A DNA stretch of 64,000 nucleotides from Lonicera japonica (GCA_021464415.1 JAKCWG010000643.1:1-64000), one strand, 5' to 3'. Shown: positions 44,629 to 57,077, numbered from the stretch's first letter. Notes: generated by a model not told the origin, from the sequence alone. Made by a program: numbers and translations.

Positions 44629-44699
44629 CCTAACTTTATACCACATGAATCTTATTTTTTTACAATCGTGAAAATGCTTAGTATAATGTCTGCCTTAAA

Positions 44700-45145
44700 A
44701 TTCGAGGGGTATTATTTACACTCCCAATATTGTCACAAATAACACCCCCCCCCCCCCTCTTTTCACAAACATTCCTGTTGTCACAAACACTCCTGAAGGT
44801 AAATTTATTATCACTAACATCCCCCTAAGGCCAGCCTAATAAGAGGTGAGTTCAGTCACATACACTCGGTCCACTTGAAGAGAGTTTGTTAGTAAAGCCT
44901 CACCTAATATCAGGGCAATGGACTGCTGAGTGTACTTGAGTGTTTTTCAAATAAGACTCACCTAATGAGATGTGAGTGTACTCACATAAACTCAATCAGC
45001 CCAAATTGGAAGAGTGGTAAGCACTCGCCTAACATCAGGTAATGAAAGGGAGTGTTTGTGATAAATAAAGGGAGTGTTGAGATATATTTTTAGTTAAATT
45101 TTAGAAAGGTATTTGTGGTATATTTGGAGGTGTAAATAACACCCC
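44700..45145. mobile_element. MITE-like element
   Basis: GAGGGGTATTATTTACACTCC at the left opposes GGAGGTGTAAATAACACCCC at the right. Possible flanking duplication TAAAATTC / TAAAACTC has one mismatch. A 13-base poly-C tract is internal (44,745-44,757). Confidence 0.55.
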
Positions 45146-45439
45146 GCTAAAACTCTAATAAAACTAGTTGGAAAATGGAAACCCAAGTTACAATACAATT
45201 ATGTAATGGGAGCTTCTGAAAAAAGTAGTGGAAAATATTGTATTATTCAGATAAATAATATAAGAAGTTACTGTTTTTACTTGTGGAATAAGATTGACCG
45301 GAGTTAAGTGTTGTGTCCTGTTGATTGGATTTTTTATATTTTCTTTATTTTTATCGATTTTATATTATAATAAAAATATGTTTTTGTGGTAACAAAAAAA
45401 ATATTATTGAGGATTTATTTAAAGTTTATATACTTTGAG

Positions 45440-45800
45440 TGCTTACTATACATGACCTCAAACCTCATCATGATAAACTTAAAAAAAAATTTACATTTCT
45501 AGTGTATATATTGGAGCTATATTCTTGTAACAAAAGATATATATCAAATTAATTATCTCCCTTGAAAAAATAATTGTACACTATGAGAACTAAATTTTGT
45601 ATAAAATGGTTCATGAAATTAACCTGTTTAAATTTATCTTTTTATATACTGATATTCACATTTTGTGGTCATGAGTTATTTTCCTTTAAACTTATTCAAC
45701 ACGCATATTTTGCATTTCAAATGGGTCAGGTGGAGCACATTATATGAATATTGGCCATATATTTTAGTAGGTTAGGTTTCATTTTAAGTTAATCTATTCC
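45440..45800 (+). repeat. Dispersed repeat D, copy 1
   Basis: It is shared with 49,340-49,568 (continuing at 55,944) and 59,395-59,745. Landmarks are TTAATTATCTCC, TGCATTTCAAATG and CATATATTTTAGTAGGTT. It is non-coding. Confidence 0.65.
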
Positions 45801-46494
45801 AAATTATATTCTTTCAAGAATTTTATTCAGAAGAAATTATTATTCGACAATATATTTGAGTTGGTAACTTGATCAATTACATTGTAGTTTTAAAGTTATA
45901 TATTTTTTATGTAGCATAATATTTAACATATAGATATTGGGTTATTAGAGGAAATTAAATATTCAATTTGATGAATCCATCTGTGATGATTGTTCATAGT
46001 TTTGTTAATACTTTAGCTAGGGTATCAAAGAACATTTACATAAAAATCTTTGTTTCAATCTTGATATGAACAGTAATCACCTTGAATAATGTTAGTAACT
46101 CTATATACGATAATTAAAAATAAGAGAATATGTACTCAATTTGACTATATACATAAATTCCTCATTCCTCATTCATCTATATATATCTTGTTTGTTTGTT
46201 TCGATCTCTATTACTTGGTGTTTATATTTGTGTATATTTAGTTATGATGAATATCTTAAATAGGATTTTAATAAGAGGAAAATACTGCATTTTATAACAT
46301 CACTTTTTTTAAATGATGCTAAATAATTTGCTAATTAAATTACATGCTTGAATTATGCCGCACACCCTTTTTCAATCTCAATAACTTTTATCCTTCCATT
46401 CATTCATGTTCTACTTGAACTTCATATTTTGAAACGAACAAGTGATGATGGAGTGGATTGGTGAAGAGAAAAAAGAGAAATTAAGCTGGTTAAG
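45801..46494. other. AT-rich non-coding region
   Basis: I see no gene or bounded element here. Confidence 0.5.
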
Positions 46495-48820
46495 TTGGGT
46501 GATTAAGTTAAAATATTGCATTTTTGTACATGTTTAGAGGGCTTAATATGTATGAATTTAATTCTAATTATCTTAAATTGTTAAGAATTGAGTTTTTATC
46601 ACGAAATAAGATAATATGTTTCTTTTTAGTGCATTTTACCCTTTTTTAGAGGTTAAAAACGAACAAGAATGAATTCAGAAGCACATTCTCCCAAAGTTAA
46701 TCATTGCCGGCCAAATTCGGAGCTAAATTGAGTTCAAGAAGTGAACCGAAAGCAATTCCCAAGCTCAAGCATGAAGGGAGTGGTTAGAAGAGATTATGAG
46801 AAGCCAATAAATCATCTCAAGCGAAAAAAGAGTCATTTGAATCAAACCGAGAAATTTTTGAATGAAGAAGAGATCCACTGCGCGCAACGTCTTTGTTCCG
46901 ACGATTTCTGGTATTTATCCGTGCAGAATTTGAAGAAAACTCCAGATACAAAAGTTGTAGACCTCTGAGTTAACTACGCGTGGGCGAAAACTTTGCGTCA
47001 ATTGGAGTTCGGAGCGCAAAGTTATGGCCGAAATATGAAAAGTGCGCTGGAAGAACAGATTTTAGCGCGAATGAATAAAAGAATTGAAGGTGCAAGAAAA
47101 TATTGAATGTGATCTTAGCCTAAATTGTTTGAGTGGGAAGTTCCTTACTTATGGTCTCGGGTTCAAGTCCTATGCACTGCAATATATTTTTGGTCAATTT
47201 TCAAGCCCCAAATTAAGTCAAGCCCATAATCCATTAGCACACCTAATTAAATTAAGTTTATAATATATATATAAATCAATCATCATCATCATCATCATCA
47301 TCACGCAGCAACAGCGGCCACAACACAGCCAGCCGTCCCTCTCTCTTTCTTCATTCTTTTTCTCTCTCCATTCTTTTCTTCTTTCTTTCTTTAATTATTT
47401 TTTCTTTTACAACATTAAGGCTTCGTTTGTATTACTTCTATTATTTTTTTTTTGGCATTAATTCGGGGTTGAAGACAAAGGATTTTAGTACAATTATTGA
47501 AGATTAATTTCAGACTTGATCATTATTTACGCGTTAGATTATTGCTTCAATTTCAGGTTCTTAATTTATTTACTGCTTTGTCAATTATTAGTATAAATTT
47601 TGTGTGCTTATGATTTTAATTGCTTTTCAATTTATGAATTTATGTAGGATGTTTTATTAAATTATTTTATTGGTCATGAATTTATTACATATGTTTGGCT
47701 AGTTCGTTAGTTAGGGATCCGTAAGGAACGGGTATGCCGACGCGATAATTTTTCGAACCCTAATTCAATTATAATTAATTTTTCATTGGTTAATAGGTCA
47801 TTATAAATCTGATTTTTATTAAATTATTATCCTAGTATACTAATCACATATTTTTATAATAAATTTAATAAAATATTTCCGACAAAAGAACCAAACTAGT
47901 TTGAATCTTTGTTTTTGTGCTAAACCCTAACTAGTCGAGTTAGAGAGCGGTCTATGCTCTCTAAATTAATTGGTTATGTATTTTTTTTAGATTTCAAACT
48001 TAAGTGTGCTGTTTTTGGTAGTATTTTTAATCCTTATTTTTTATACCGAAATTGCCAATTTTGTGTTTTCACCGCCCGTTTTAGTTCAAATTTGATTTTA
48101 ATCACGTTTTAACCTATTTGAATTAAATTGTGGCTTTTACTTAATATTTCTAAACTCATTTTTAATAAAAAGTTTTGTAGTGTCAAGTACTGCTTCACTT
48201 TAATAAACGAGTGTTTTTGGTAAAATTAAGTAATGCGAATTGATTCCATAATTATTATTGGTACGTATAGTTCATGTCACGCATGAATTATTACGAAAAA
48301 TACGAGTTTATGAGATCAATTAACTTGTAAAAAGTAGGCTGATTTTTAAAGAAAAATTAATTGAAAAAGAATTATCGGTCCACCGAATTGCCCGTTGTGT
48401 TGCCCGGAACTTATGGATACCCCTAACACTTTTTGTTCTTAATTTTAGTTAATGTTTTTCATGCGTTTAATTAATTTAGCACGCGGTTTTTATTATTTAG
48501 CTTTATTTCATGTTCTTCTTATGTTAATTTCGTTTCCGTTAGCATAGTAATGTTTCGCTACCTTTAGGTTTAGTTTCATTTGCATGTTTTATTTAGTTAT
48601 ATTTCCTTTAGTTATTTTGGTTATTGATTCTCATTCCATTCCCTCCATATTTCATCTTTTTCTTTATTTTTCTTTTTTTCCCTCTTGAAAGAGACTTTCC
48701 TAACTCAAATAACTACCATCCTCCTCGTGGATCGACCTCGGACTTACCGAGTATTTATTACTTGACCGACCACTTGCACTTGAGTGTAATAACTCGCGTT
48801 ATTTTCGCCGAGTCATTGGG
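46495..48820 (+). mobile_element. Solo LTR, Ty3/gypsy (Athila-like)
   Basis: The LTR 46,500-48,815 (2,316 bp) starts TGATTAAGTTAAAATATTGC and ends TTTCGCCGAGTCA. A perfect duplication TTGGG flanks it (46,495-46,499 and 48,816-48,820). The terminal part (GGATCGACCTCGGACTTACC, ACTTGCACTTGAG) resembles the end of the Athila LTR at 13.9 kb. It contains a (CAT)n run (about 47,280-47,303) and a tRNA-like box A/B segment (47,115-47,172). The frame 46,741-46,968 inside it has no domain. Confidence 0.85.
47115..47172 (+). repeat. tRNA-like internal promoter boxes within the solo LTR
   Basis: TTAGCCTAAATTGTTTGAGT resembles box A, and GGGTTCAAGTCCTA (47,159-47,172) is a good box B. It does not fold as a complete tRNA by eye. 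It is probably a SINE or tRNA relic carried by the LTR. Confidence 0.4.
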
Positions 48821-49340
48821 TTATTTTAGATAAATATGGGAGGATAAAAGCATCTTCGTATAATTTCGTTTTGGATAAAATATACTTAACTTGTAAAAAT
48901 TCTAATCTCCTGCATTCTTTTAAAAGTGTGTTATGTGTAAAATAAAAGTTTAAAATACACCCATAATTTACAATGTCAGGTCAACTTTCTCACTCTTCAA
49001 TTTTTTTTATAAACCTTTAAAATGTAATAATTTTAATACCAAACATGAATTTTAAGAGAAATTAAATATTTGAAATTCATTCATCAAAACCTATAAATCA
49101 AGATCTATTGTTATTATAATATTACGCATATATAATTTAAAGAAAAAAAATTAATAAATTGTATAAAATAACATTTAACATTTGTTTGTATCATTGGTTC
49201 TTTTCAATTTTACACAAAAGTTTACAAAATTTCTATTGGATCATATTTTTTTTAGACTTCAAAGTTTTGTGTAAAAATTGGTTAACACATAAGATATGCA
49301 CATCAATTTTTACACAACCATTGGAGATACACTAAACTGG
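48821..49340. repeat. MITE relic related to 41,340-41,550
   Basis: The sequence from about 48,880 to 49,335 holds the reverse complement of the block at 41.35-41.55 kb and ends near AACCATTGGAGATACACTAAAC. That end resembles the GAGTATCTCCAATG terminus of the Tourist-like MITE. It is non-coding. Confidence 0.45.
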
Positions 49341-49568
49341 GGATCTTTAATTTAGATAAAAAGTGACACAAGCTATATATTGATTTAATTATCTCATTTG
49401 AAAATAATTCTACACTTTGATAAATTCTGTGAGTTCTTGAAATTGACCTCTTTAAATTTAATTTTTTTTAATATACACGTGCTGCATTTCAAGTTATTTT
49501 CAGCTAAAAAATAATTATATATGACCAAAATTATTCAGCAAAAAATTAGGCATTTCAAATGGGGTTAA

Positions 49569-50459
49569 TGTTAGACCCTAAGTAGTTGGGGTTGGAGTTG
49601 GCATGACTTGGTTGCACCATTGCCAAGGCATGCCCGGTAGAAATAAGGGGTGCAGGAATTTGGAGGCTTTCTGTGTGGGCAGATAGGCTCTATTCGAGAA
49701 ATCAGCCAAGTGCGTGGGCACTTGGGTTGCAGCAACTTGTGACACCTGATGTGTACTGCTACCACTTTAGATATTTCATTAAGTGGTATTATAAGGGGCT
49801 GGTGTGAGCTATGGCATGCAGTCCCCCATGCGGGCTAAGTGTGGGTGTCCGACGCAGTACGTGGGTTACTAGAGTTGCATTGTGGGCTAATGTTGCCTAA
49901 GTCATGAGTGGCTCATGACTTGAATTTGTGGGAATTCGAGAGAAGGTTGAAACTACGTCGTTTTGATGCATTGATAGGCAGATGAGGAAGCTAGCTACTT
50001 GTGGGCAGTTGGTTGTCTGATTGGGACAAGGGTAACTCCCTTGCACATGCTTGGCACAGGACAAAGTAGTTTTGTGTAGACAAAACTACCTGGCAGTTGT
50101 GTGGGTTTTCTTGTCTTTGAATTAGACAAGGTGGTTTTGTGTTGACAAAACCACCTTGTAGTTGTGTTGGTTCCTTTATGTTTGAATTTCGAATTCCTTA
50201 GGCAGTTGGGGTTGTCAACTGCATGTATGCATATAATTGTGTCTCAGCCAAGTGTGTTTGGCTAGTTAGGCAAATTGTGAGATTTGTATTATTCCTTGTA
50301 AACTATTGAGGCAATAGAAAAGGTTTGGTAGTGTTGTCCCTGTACATTGCTTGTTCTTATAATTTGAATTGTGTGTGTGCCTATATTTGCTGGTTGTTTG
50401 TGGAAACAACACAATCATTTGGTAAGCCTCTGTCGAAAAAAGAGAATTACCCCGTGACA
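49569..50459 (+). repeat. 5' LTR of the chromovirus
   Basis: It runs from TGTTAGACCCTAAGTAG to CCCCGTGACA, 891 bp. It is longer than the 3' LTR mainly because that copy has lost about a dozen bases near 55,212. Confidence 0.9.
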
Positions 50460-50462
50460 ATT

Positions 50463-50474
50463 TGGTATCAGAGC
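50463..50474 (+). promoter_or_regulatory. Primer-binding site, initiator tRNA-Met type
   Basis: TGGTATCAGAGC begins three bases after the LTR end and is complementary to the 3' end of initiator tRNA-Met. Confidence 0.9.
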
Positions 50475-50534
50475 GAGGTTTGGCTTAGAAATTCGTGAGA
50501 TCCTTGTTTAACAGTATCCATAGCTGGTGGAACA

Positions 50535-51848
50535 GTGAAAATTTATGAACGTGTGACTCGCTTGGAAGAACTCGTGGGTATTCCTCCTGCGAGGGAGGAA
50601 ACCAATCCAACTCTGCTTATTGGCATGAAAGAAATCTGGTCCGAATTGCAGTCCCTTCGTGTTATGCCTGAGAATCATGTCAAAGATACTGGGGAACAGA
50701 ATGACTCGGTTATTGCTGATGTGAAGGCTCTTGCAAACGATCATAAGGCCAAGCTTTCCAAACTTGATGCAGAACTTGGAATTCTGAAAATGGCGGTCCA
50801 TTCTTCTGGCGGTGCGTCAAGATCTGATGCATGCGCCTTCAAAACGAAAGTCCCTTAACCAAAACCTTTTTCTGGTGGCATAAATGCAAAGGAATTAGAG
50901 AATTTCTTGTGGGATATGTCTCACTACTTCAAGGCAGTTCGTACACCGGATGTCGAGAAGGTTGATTTTACAAGCATGTTTCTTTCAGGAGATGCAAAAT
51001 TGTGGTGGTGCACTCGGTACAAGGATGAATCTCGTCCTCAAATTCAGACTTGGAAAGCAATGATGAAGGAATTGAGAGAGCCGTTCCTTCTTACTAATAC
51101 TGTATGGCAGGCCCGTGATAATCTTCACCGGTTGAAGCAAACTGGTACTGTTCGTGAGTATGTGAAAGAATTCTCGTCCTTGATGTTTGACATTAAGAAC
51201 ATGTCTGATGATGACAAAATGTTTAACTTCATGAAAGGACTACGGAATTTTGCACAGACTGAACTGCAGAGGCAAGGTGTCAATGACTTACCCGCAACCA
51301 TGGCCGCGACAAATGCGCTGGTCGATTACAAATTTAGTGCAGCCCCAACAGAGAAGGACAAAGGGAAAGGCAAGGAGGGGTCGAAGAACAATAAGTGGAA
51401 GAACAAGAAGAAATGCCACAATGAAGGTTCCACTTCAAATGTTTCACAGACCCAACATGAAAAACCAGCAGCGTTCAAGAGGGGAGGGTGTTTCATTTGT
51501 GATGGCCCGCACATGGCCAAGAATTGTACCAAGAAGGAGAAAGTTAATAATGTGGTGATGGAAGAGGGAAGCCGTTTTGGGAATGAACCAACTCGCATCA
51601 ACTCGCTGCAACTCCTTAATGTGATTCAGAGGAAAGTGCAGCCTGCGACCGTGAATGGGTTGATGTATGTTCAGGTTTTGCTGAATAATGTGCCTATTCG
51701 TGCGATGGTCGACACTGATGCCACGCACAACTTCGTTTCAGACCGAGAAGTGCAACGATTGGGCCTCTCATTAGTTTATGATGGCAGCAGAATCAAAGCA
51801 GTGAACTCGGATGCGAGACCAGTTGGTGGCATTGCAAGAGATGTATAG
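50535..51848 (+). pseudogene. Chromovirus gag and protease, with in-frame stops
   Basis: An N-terminal coiled region (about 50,535-50,840) is followed by a TAA stop at 50,856. The retrotransposon gag domain then runs from 50,907 (FTSMFLSGDAKLWWCTRYKD, about 50,965-51,025). A zinc knuckle C-x2-C-x3-H-x4-C is at about 51,490-51,530. The protease active site reads VDTDATHNF near 51,710; family members have Gly where the second Asp stands, so the catalytic triad is damaged. A TAG stop ends this section at 51,846. No frameshift is seen. Confidence 0.85.
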
Positions 51849-54707
51849 TTAAAAGTCGGTGATTGGTGTGGTCGTTGCAGTTTCATGACTGTGCCTTTGG
51901 ATGATTTCCAAGTCATACTCGGCTTGGAATTCTTCCTTAATGCGCAAGTTTCAGTTATGCCGCACTTGCAAGGATTGTTCATCATGGATATGCCAAATCC
52001 GTGTTTTGTTCCATTGTCGAGGACCCGATGCCAGACATAAATGTGTTCTGCCTTGCAATTGAAGAGTGGTCTGAAGAAAGGGGAAATGACATACTTGTCA
52101 ATGATCTTTGAGGCAGAGGAATTCGTGGGTTTGCAAGTGCCAGAGTCAGTTGCAGAGTTGCTGAAAGAGTTCAATGATGTGATGCCTGATGAACTCCCAT
52201 CGAAATTGCCTCCAAGGAGGGAGATTGATCATGCCATCGAATTGGTGCCTGGTGCAAAACCACCAGCACAGGCCCCATATCGCATGGGCCCGTCTGAGTT
52301 GGCTAAGTTACGGAAACAGTTGGATGAGATGTTGAAGGCTGGATTTATCAGGCCTTCGAAGGCACCTTATGGTGCCCCTGTTCTTTTTCAGAAGCAGAAA
52401 GATGGTTCGCTCAGAATGTGTGTGGACTATCCGGCCTTGAATAAGGTCACCATTCGAAACAATTATCCAGTGCCGATTCAGGATGAATTGTTTGATTGTT
52501 TGGAGAAAGCCAAATTCTTCACCAAAATGGATCTGCGATTAGGGTATTATCAAGTCAGAATTACTGAAGGTGATGAGCCGAAAACTGCTTGTGTAACAAG
52601 GTATGGCTTTTATGAGTATCTAGTTATGCCTTTCGACTTGACAAATGCACCTGTTACTTTCTGTACGTTGATGAACAATCTGTTTAGGGAGTACCTTGAT
52701 GATTTTATGGTTATATATTTGGATGATATTGTGGTATATAGTCGAACTCTTAAGGAGCATGTTAAGCACCTCAGGTTGGCCTTAAAGAAATTACGGGAGG
52801 CAAAATTGTATTTAAAATTGTAAAAATGTGAGTTTGGCCAGAAGGAAATCATGTTCCTTGGCTATATAATTTCTGAGGGTATTGTGCGGATGGACCCAAA
52901 GAAAATCCAGACTATTGTGGAATAGCCTGCTCCCAAAAAGGTCACATAACTTAGGAATTTTCTTGGTTTGACTAATTACTATCGAATGTTTGTGAAAGGA
53001 TATTCTAAGAAATGTGCGTGTTTGACCGATCTGTTGAAGAAGGATAGGCCTTGGATTTGGTCTCTTGAATGCCAGGAGGCATTCGACAAATTGAAGGCGG
53101 TAGTGACTACTAGTCTCATACTTCGTTTGCCTGATTTTGAGTTGCCTTTTGAAGTCCATACAGATGCATTGGACTTTGCAATTGGGGGTGTTCTTGTGTA
53201 GGCAGATCATCCTGTGGCTTTTAAAAGCAGGAAACTTAGTGATACCGAGCGACGGTATTCAGTTCATGAGAAGGAGATGACAACTGTCGTTCATTGTGTT
53301 CATACATGGTGGCACTACTTGTTGGGTAGACATTTCCTTGTGTTTACTGATAATATTGCTACTAGTTGCTTTAATTCTATGAACAAACTAACCCCTAAAC
53401 AGGCAAGATGGAATGACTTTATGGCTCAGTTCCATTACACTTTGTAATATAAACCGGGGAGTGTGAACCAGGTTGCTGATGCTCAAAGTCGTATGCCAGT
53501 GATGGTTAAGAATGCAAAGTGCAGTACTACAGTGGTCGTGAGTGTTATAGCAGTTTCACAGGTTATAGGTGACATATTGCAGCAGATCAGGGAAAAGACT
53601 GATCTTGATCCGGTTACCAGTCAGTTAGTGAAACAGGTGCAGGATGGTTTGATCCGAAGGTTTTGGGTCGAGGATGGCGTTCTATATGCAAAAGGGCACA
53701 GACCGTATGTGCCAAAGACAGGTGGGTTACGACAGATTTTGCTGAAAGAAACTCATGATGCTCTTTATGCAGGTCATCCGGGGCAGGAGTGCACACTTGC
53801 CCTTATTTCTGAGAGTTATTATTGGCCTCGTATGGAAGCAGATGTTGAACTCTATGTCAGAACTTGTCTAGTTTACCAGCAGGATAAGACGAAGAAGAAG
53901 AAAACATCCGGTACTTTGGATCCCCTCCCAATTCCAACCAGGCCTTGGGAGAGTGTTTCAATGGACTTCATCAATGGCTTGCCAAAGGTGAAGGATTTTG
54001 TGTCCATAATGGTGGTTGTGGACAGATTCTCAAAGTATGCTACATTCATTCCTACTCCAAAAGTGTGTTCCGCTGAGGTTGCAGCAGATTTTTTCTTTAG
54101 GCATGTGGTTAAATTCTGGGGGTTACCGCTAGATATCGTTAGTGACAGGGATGCACGGTTTACAGGACGGTTCTGGACCGCGCTATTTGAGATGTTGGGT
54201 TCTCAATTGAAATTTTTCACAACAAATCATCCTCAAATTGATGGGCAGACATAACGTGTTAACGCTCTGCTCGAGGAGTACTTGCGGCATTATGTGACCA
54301 CAAATTAGTCAAACTAAATTGATTTACTTGATGTGGCACAGTTCAGTTACAATTTGCATCAAAATTCTTCTACAGGTCAGAGTCCTTTCGAGTTGGCTAC
54401 AGGCAAGCAACCACTTACTCCGCATAAGGTGGCCAAACAGAAATCTCAGGGTCGTTGTCCTGCAGCCTATCGTTATGCTCGAGAAAAGCAAGAGAGGGCT
54501 GAGGAGGCCAAAGATGTGTTGGCTAAATCAGTGCGAAGGATGAAGAAATGGGTAGATGAAAGTAAAAGGCCAGTCGAGTTTGATGTGGGTGACCGAGTGA
54601 TGCTAAAGTTGACTCCATATGTTTGGAAGAAAGTTTGCCGGAAAACTGCTAACAAAGGGTTGATCCATCAATATGATAGTCCGTTCGAGATCATAAGGAG
54701 AATTTAA
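51849..54707 (+). pseudogene. Chromovirus reverse transcriptase, RNase H and integrase, with stops
   Basis: Reverse transcriptase is in the section 52,041-52,823, with [27 protein letters not shown] and the intact catalytic YLDDIVVYS (near 52,715). RNase H follows (52,968-53,447; [19 protein letters not shown]). Integrase (53,463-54,254 onward) has an HHCC-type finger with one Cys apparently replaced (CLVYQQ near 53,870), then SMDFING and IVSDRDARF. The expected catalytic Glu codon after GQT is a TAA stop at 54,252. Stops are also at about 52,038, 52,821, 52,923, 52,947, 53,199, 53,445, 54,306, 54,312 and 54,705, all in the same phase. It cannot function. Confidence 0.9.
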
Positions 54708-55053
54708 AGGTTGGCTTATCGCCTTGATTTGCCAGCCCGACTCAAATTCCATCCAGTCTTTCATGTTAGTTTTTTGAAGAAGTATGTTGAGGATACAAAC
54801 GATCCTAGCAGGGGTGCAAGGACACGGGCTCCTCCAACAATCAGAAAATAGTACACCGAGGTTGCCGAAGCAATCTTAGATCACAGAACTAAGGGTCAGA
54901 GTAAAAAGAATCGAAGAACTTACTACTCGGTAAAGTGAAAAGGAAAGGCACCGGAAGAGGCAACTTGGGAGAAGGACACATAGCTTTGGCAGCTTGAAAA
55001 CTTGATCCACCGTTACTTAGACTCAACCTCGTCGAGGACGTCGAGAAAATCTA
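54708..55053 (+). pseudogene. Chromovirus integrase C-terminus and chromodomain
   Basis: After FHPVFHVSFLKKYV (near 54,755), a chromodomain-like stretch is readable from about 54,860 to 55,020 (ILDHRTKGQ, RTYYSVK, EEATWEKD, LENLIHRY). It is broken by stops near 54,849, 54,936 and 54,981. Chromodomains steer chromovirus insertion to marked chromatin. This domain separates the element from the Athila copy in the window. Confidence 0.8.
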
Positions 55054-55065
55054 GTTGGGGTGGCT

Positions 55066-55943
55066 TGTTAGACCCTAAGTAGTTGGGGTTGGAATTGGCA
55101 TGACTTGGTTGCACCATTGCCAAGGCATGCCCGGTAGAAATAAGGGGTGTAGAAATTTGGAGGCTTTCTGTGCGGGCAAATAGGCTCCATTCGAGAAATT
55201 AGCCAAGTGCCCTGCAGCAACTTGTGACACCTGATGTGTACTACTACCACTTTGGATATTTCATTAAGTGGTATTATAGGGGGCTGGTGTGAGCTATGGC
55301 ATGCAGTCCCCATGCGGGCTAAGTGTGGGTATCCGACGCAGCACGTGAGTTACTAGAGTTGCATTGTGCGCTAATGTTGCCTAAGTCATGAATGGCTCAT
55401 GACTTGAATTTGTGGGAATTCGAGAGAAGGTCGAAACTACGTCGTTTTGATGCATGGATAGGCAGATGAGGAAGCTAGCTACCTGTGGGCAGTTGGTTAT
55501 CTGATTGGGACAAGGGTAACTCCCTTGCACATGCTTGGTACAGGACAAGGTAGTTTTGTGTGGACAAAATTACCTGGCAGTTGTGTGGGTTTTCTTGTCT
55601 TTGAATTAGACAAGGTGGTTTTGTGTTGACAAAACCACCTTGCAGTTATGTTGGTTCCTTTCTGTTTGAATTTCGAATTCCCTAGGCAGTTGGGGTTGTC
55701 AACTGCATGCATGCATATAATTGTGTCTCAGCCAAGTGTGTTTGGCTAATTAGACAAATTGTGAGATTTGTATTATTCCTTATAAAGTATTGAGGCAATA
55801 GAAAAGGTTTGGGAGTGTTGTCCCTGTACATTGCTTGTTCTTATAATCTGAATTGTGTGGATGCCTGTATTTGCTGGTTGTTTGTGGAAACAACATAATC
55901 ATTTGGTAAGCCTCTGTCGAAAAAAGAGAATTAGCCCGTGATA
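55066..55943 (+). repeat. 3' LTR of the chromovirus
   Basis: It runs from TGTTAGACCCTAAGTAG to GCCCGTGATA (terminal CA decayed to TA), 878 bp. Confidence 0.88.
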
Positions 55944-55948
55944 GTTAG

Positions 55949-56594
55949 TATAGCGCACACTATAAGAATGAGTAGTATTGACTATTGACCATATATTTTA
56001 GTAGGTTCGGTTGCATTTTGTTTTTAGCTTAATTAATACCAATTAAATTAATTATATACTTTTTGGATTTTGTTTATATGAATGAATATTGACGATATAT
56101 TTTTGTATTTTAGGTTGCTTTTTCTTTAACATAATTAATCAATTTTAAATTATACAGTTTTTGGAGTTATGTATTTTTTCATAAAGTTATGTATTTAGTG
56201 TATACTTTTAAACTAGTTTAAGTATATGATATTTGAGAAAGTAAATGAAGATAATATATAAAAGGGAAAATTACAACAAAAACCCCCGAATTAATTCAAG
56301 TTTTTAGGTCACCCTAAATAAAAATACCCGACAATCTACGCGTTATTTTTTATTCTGGTAATAGTTAACCACAAACAAGACAAAAACGTTAATGCTTGTC
56401 AAAAAATAGTGATTGGAACTATTTATTTTTTTTCTCCAAATTGCCCTTCTCCTTTATTTTATTTTTTAAAAAAATTGCCCTTCTCCTCTTATTTAAGCAC
56501 ACTTCATCACCCATTCTTAACACAACTTCCTCTCATCATTCCCGACATTAATTAACTTAACGCCACATAGGACCGTTAGCGCCACCTTAGCATT
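55949..56594. other. Right part of dispersed repeat D and AT-rich spacer
   Basis: CATATATTTTAGTAGGTTCGG at about 55,990 continues repeat D from before the chromovirus insertion. CTCCTCTTATTTAAGCACAC near 56,484 recurs at about 37,948. No gene is seen. Confidence 0.5.
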
Positions 56595-57058
56595 TTATTA
56601 ATGGTGCCACTGACTTCAATTCTTACCCAAAATGAAAAGGGTTAAAAATATATACAATGTTTGTTTTGTTGAAAATTTTGTATGTTACCCAAAGTATAAA
56701 GTTGGACTAAGTTTATTATATTTTTTGATAATTTATAAAAACCAGTCAGCAAATACTGTAGAAGGATACTAACGGTTCAATTACAACAGTTGCCAAATTT
56801 CCCATAAATTATAGTATGGTTCACAACTGTTAGGAATTATAGGAATTACACTTTTATAACGGTTCAAAGCCATTAACGATCAAACTTTTATGCTAACCAT
56901 TAGGTTTACCTTTGGAGCCGTCATAGAAGCTCATAATTACGGTTCATGCTTGTTATTAGTTAAATTTTATACATGGTCAAAACATAAAGGTTTCAAAATT
57001 TTCTTATGGAATTGTGCTTCTAACGTTGTAGCCTCAAATTTTATATTATGGCGTAACT
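56595..57058 (+). repeat. Dispersed repeat A, copy 2
   Basis: It is collinear with 5,745-6,146 and diverged. It continues past the point where copy 1 is interrupted by the hairpin-rich element only for a few bases. The frame 56,890-57,084 is an artefact of the repeat. Confidence 0.7.
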
Positions 57059-57077
57059 GGTGCTCCCCTTCCTTATT

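Larger units (their letters stand above)
49564..55948 (+). mobile_element. Decayed chromovirus (Ty3/gypsy with chromodomain)
   Basis: The element 49,569-55,943 (6.4 kb) is flanked by GTTAA (49,564-49,568) and GTTAG (55,944-55,948), one mismatch. It has two LTRs, a tRNA-Met primer site and gag, protease, reverse transcriptase, RNase H, integrase and chromodomain. It inserted into dispersed repeat D, which continues at 55,949. The whole gag-pol stays in one reading phase but is cut by at least twelve stop codons. LTRs differ by several indels and substitutions, so it is much older than the Athila element. Confidence 0.93.

Noticed and set aside
46741..46968. Host gene of 75 residues
   Set aside because: It is entirely inside a solo LTR bounded by TTGGG duplications and has no recognisable domain.
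47115..47172. Functional tRNA gene in the solo LTR
   Set aside because: Box B is good, but acceptor and anticodon stems do not pair, so it is treated as a relic.
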